DNA from: Bordetella parapertussis
Lineage (GTDB): Bacteria > Pseudomonadota > Gammaproteobacteria > Burkholderiales > Burkholderiaceae_C
DNA: 6,744 nucleotides
Direction: 5' to 3'
NCBI GenBank assembly: GCA_945878355.1
Contig: CAMCTC010000177.1
Coordinates: forward strand, 1-6,744
The notes below the pieces were generated by a model, which did no database searches, had not been told where the DNA came from, and was given only the letters and a program-made list of their open reading frames with translations. Of this stretch, positions 6,499-6,744 are shown in pieces; within the stretch, counting starts at the first letter, position 1; each line of letters starts with the position of its first letter. A program made the position numbers and the translations under genes.

Positions 6499-6744
6499 TC
6501 AAGCGGCTATTGCAGCGCAGCCGTGCAGCGGCATGGCTTGGCTTCGCGCTATTCTCGCAAAGGCACTGCCTGGCGTGCCGCGTTGCTGGGCCACGATGTC
6601 GACGGGCAAGGCCAAGGCCTGCTCGATGGCCATGGTGACAAGCGCTCGCTGGCGCAAGGTTGGTGGGGCTTCGCACTCCACCAGCAGGTCTACATCGCCG
6701 CCGCGGGCCTTGTCGTCGAGTCTTGACCCGAACAGCATCACGGT
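6499..6744 (-). CDS. MNT-type minimal nucleotidyltransferase, C-terminal part (5' end outside window)
   Basis: Reading leftward from the window end, the frame is open from the first base and begins TVMLFGSRLDDKARGGDVDLLVE. This is the strand-turn-helix of the pol-beta-like minimal nucleotidyltransferase fold with a GSX9DXD metal/NTP-binding motif. A third carboxylate appears in LPVDIV, and SAFARIARSQAMPL matches the family's C-terminal pattern. About 82 residues are present. Full proteins are near 100, so some 20 N-terminal residues lie outside; the GTG at 6741 is internal, because the motif needs the preceding strand. Known relatives are MntA antitoxins that AMPylate HEPN (HepT) toxins, and HI0073-like proteins paired with a HEPN partner. 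No HEPN gene follows in the window, so any partner must be upstream, off the right edge. The gene is convergent with the operon, 39 bases from its end, and is not obviously part of polysaccharide synthesis. Confidence 0.8.
   Translation of the reverse strand, partial: TVMLFGSRLDDKARGGDVDLLVECEAPPTLRQRALVTMAIEQALALPVDIVAQQRGTPGSAFARIARSQAMPLHGCAAIAA

Noticed and set aside
6523..6726. Plus-strand ORF downstream of the last methyltransferase
   Set aside because: The opposite strand over the same bases carries the GSX9DXD nucleotidyltransferase motif. The plus-strand product shows no domain and no ribosome-binding site.

Overview
The window is a GC-rich (roughly two-thirds G+C) piece of a surface-polysaccharide (O-antigen or capsule-type) biosynthesis cluster. 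The strong G/C preference at third codon positions and the protein types suggest a betaproteobacterium of the Burkholderiales (Rubrivivax/Leptothrix/Ideonella-like). This is an inference from style; no taxonomic marker gene is present.

Layout. Seven genes run on the + strand from the left edge to base 6459 as one tightly packed operon: (1) the C-terminal part of a WbpE/WlbC-type PLP aminotransferase for a nucleotide sugar, (2) a zinc-ribbon class I SAM methyltransferase, (3) a 12-helix MOP-superfamily flippase (Wzx-like), (4) a left-handed beta-helix (hexapeptide) acyltransferase, (5) a GT4 glycosyltransferase, (6) a WbuB-like GT4 glycosyltransferase and (7) a second, unrelated class I SAM methyltransferase. 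Four of the six junctions are stop/start overlaps (GTGA at 643, TGATG at 3415, ATGA at 4523 and 5737). The methyltransferase-flippase junction (1456-1560) is the only sizeable gap, and an ATGA-coupled 35-codon ORF spans it. The flippase-acyltransferase junction has a 6-base gap and a clear GGAGG. I see no internal promoter or terminator, so the promoter is presumably upstream of the window.

At the right edge, convergent to the operon and separated from it by 39 bases, is the C-terminal part of a minus-strand MNT-type minimal nucleotidyltransferase (GSX9DXD motif). This family includes the antitoxin half of HEPN-MNT toxin-antitoxin pairs. It marks the end of the polysaccharide operon.

How the genes fit together. 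The aminotransferase would make a 3-amino-uronic acid nucleotide sugar. The two GT4 enzymes would extend a lipid-linked oligosaccharide on the cytoplasmic face. The acyltransferase and the two methyltransferases would decorate sugars or chain ends, and the flippase would move the finished unit across the inner membrane. No polymerase, initiating sugar-phosphate transferase or ABC exporter lies in the window; these are expected outside it. Nothing here is clearly a new kind of system. The points most worth a second look are the leader-like ORF before the flippase and the nucleotidyltransferase at the cluster boundary.
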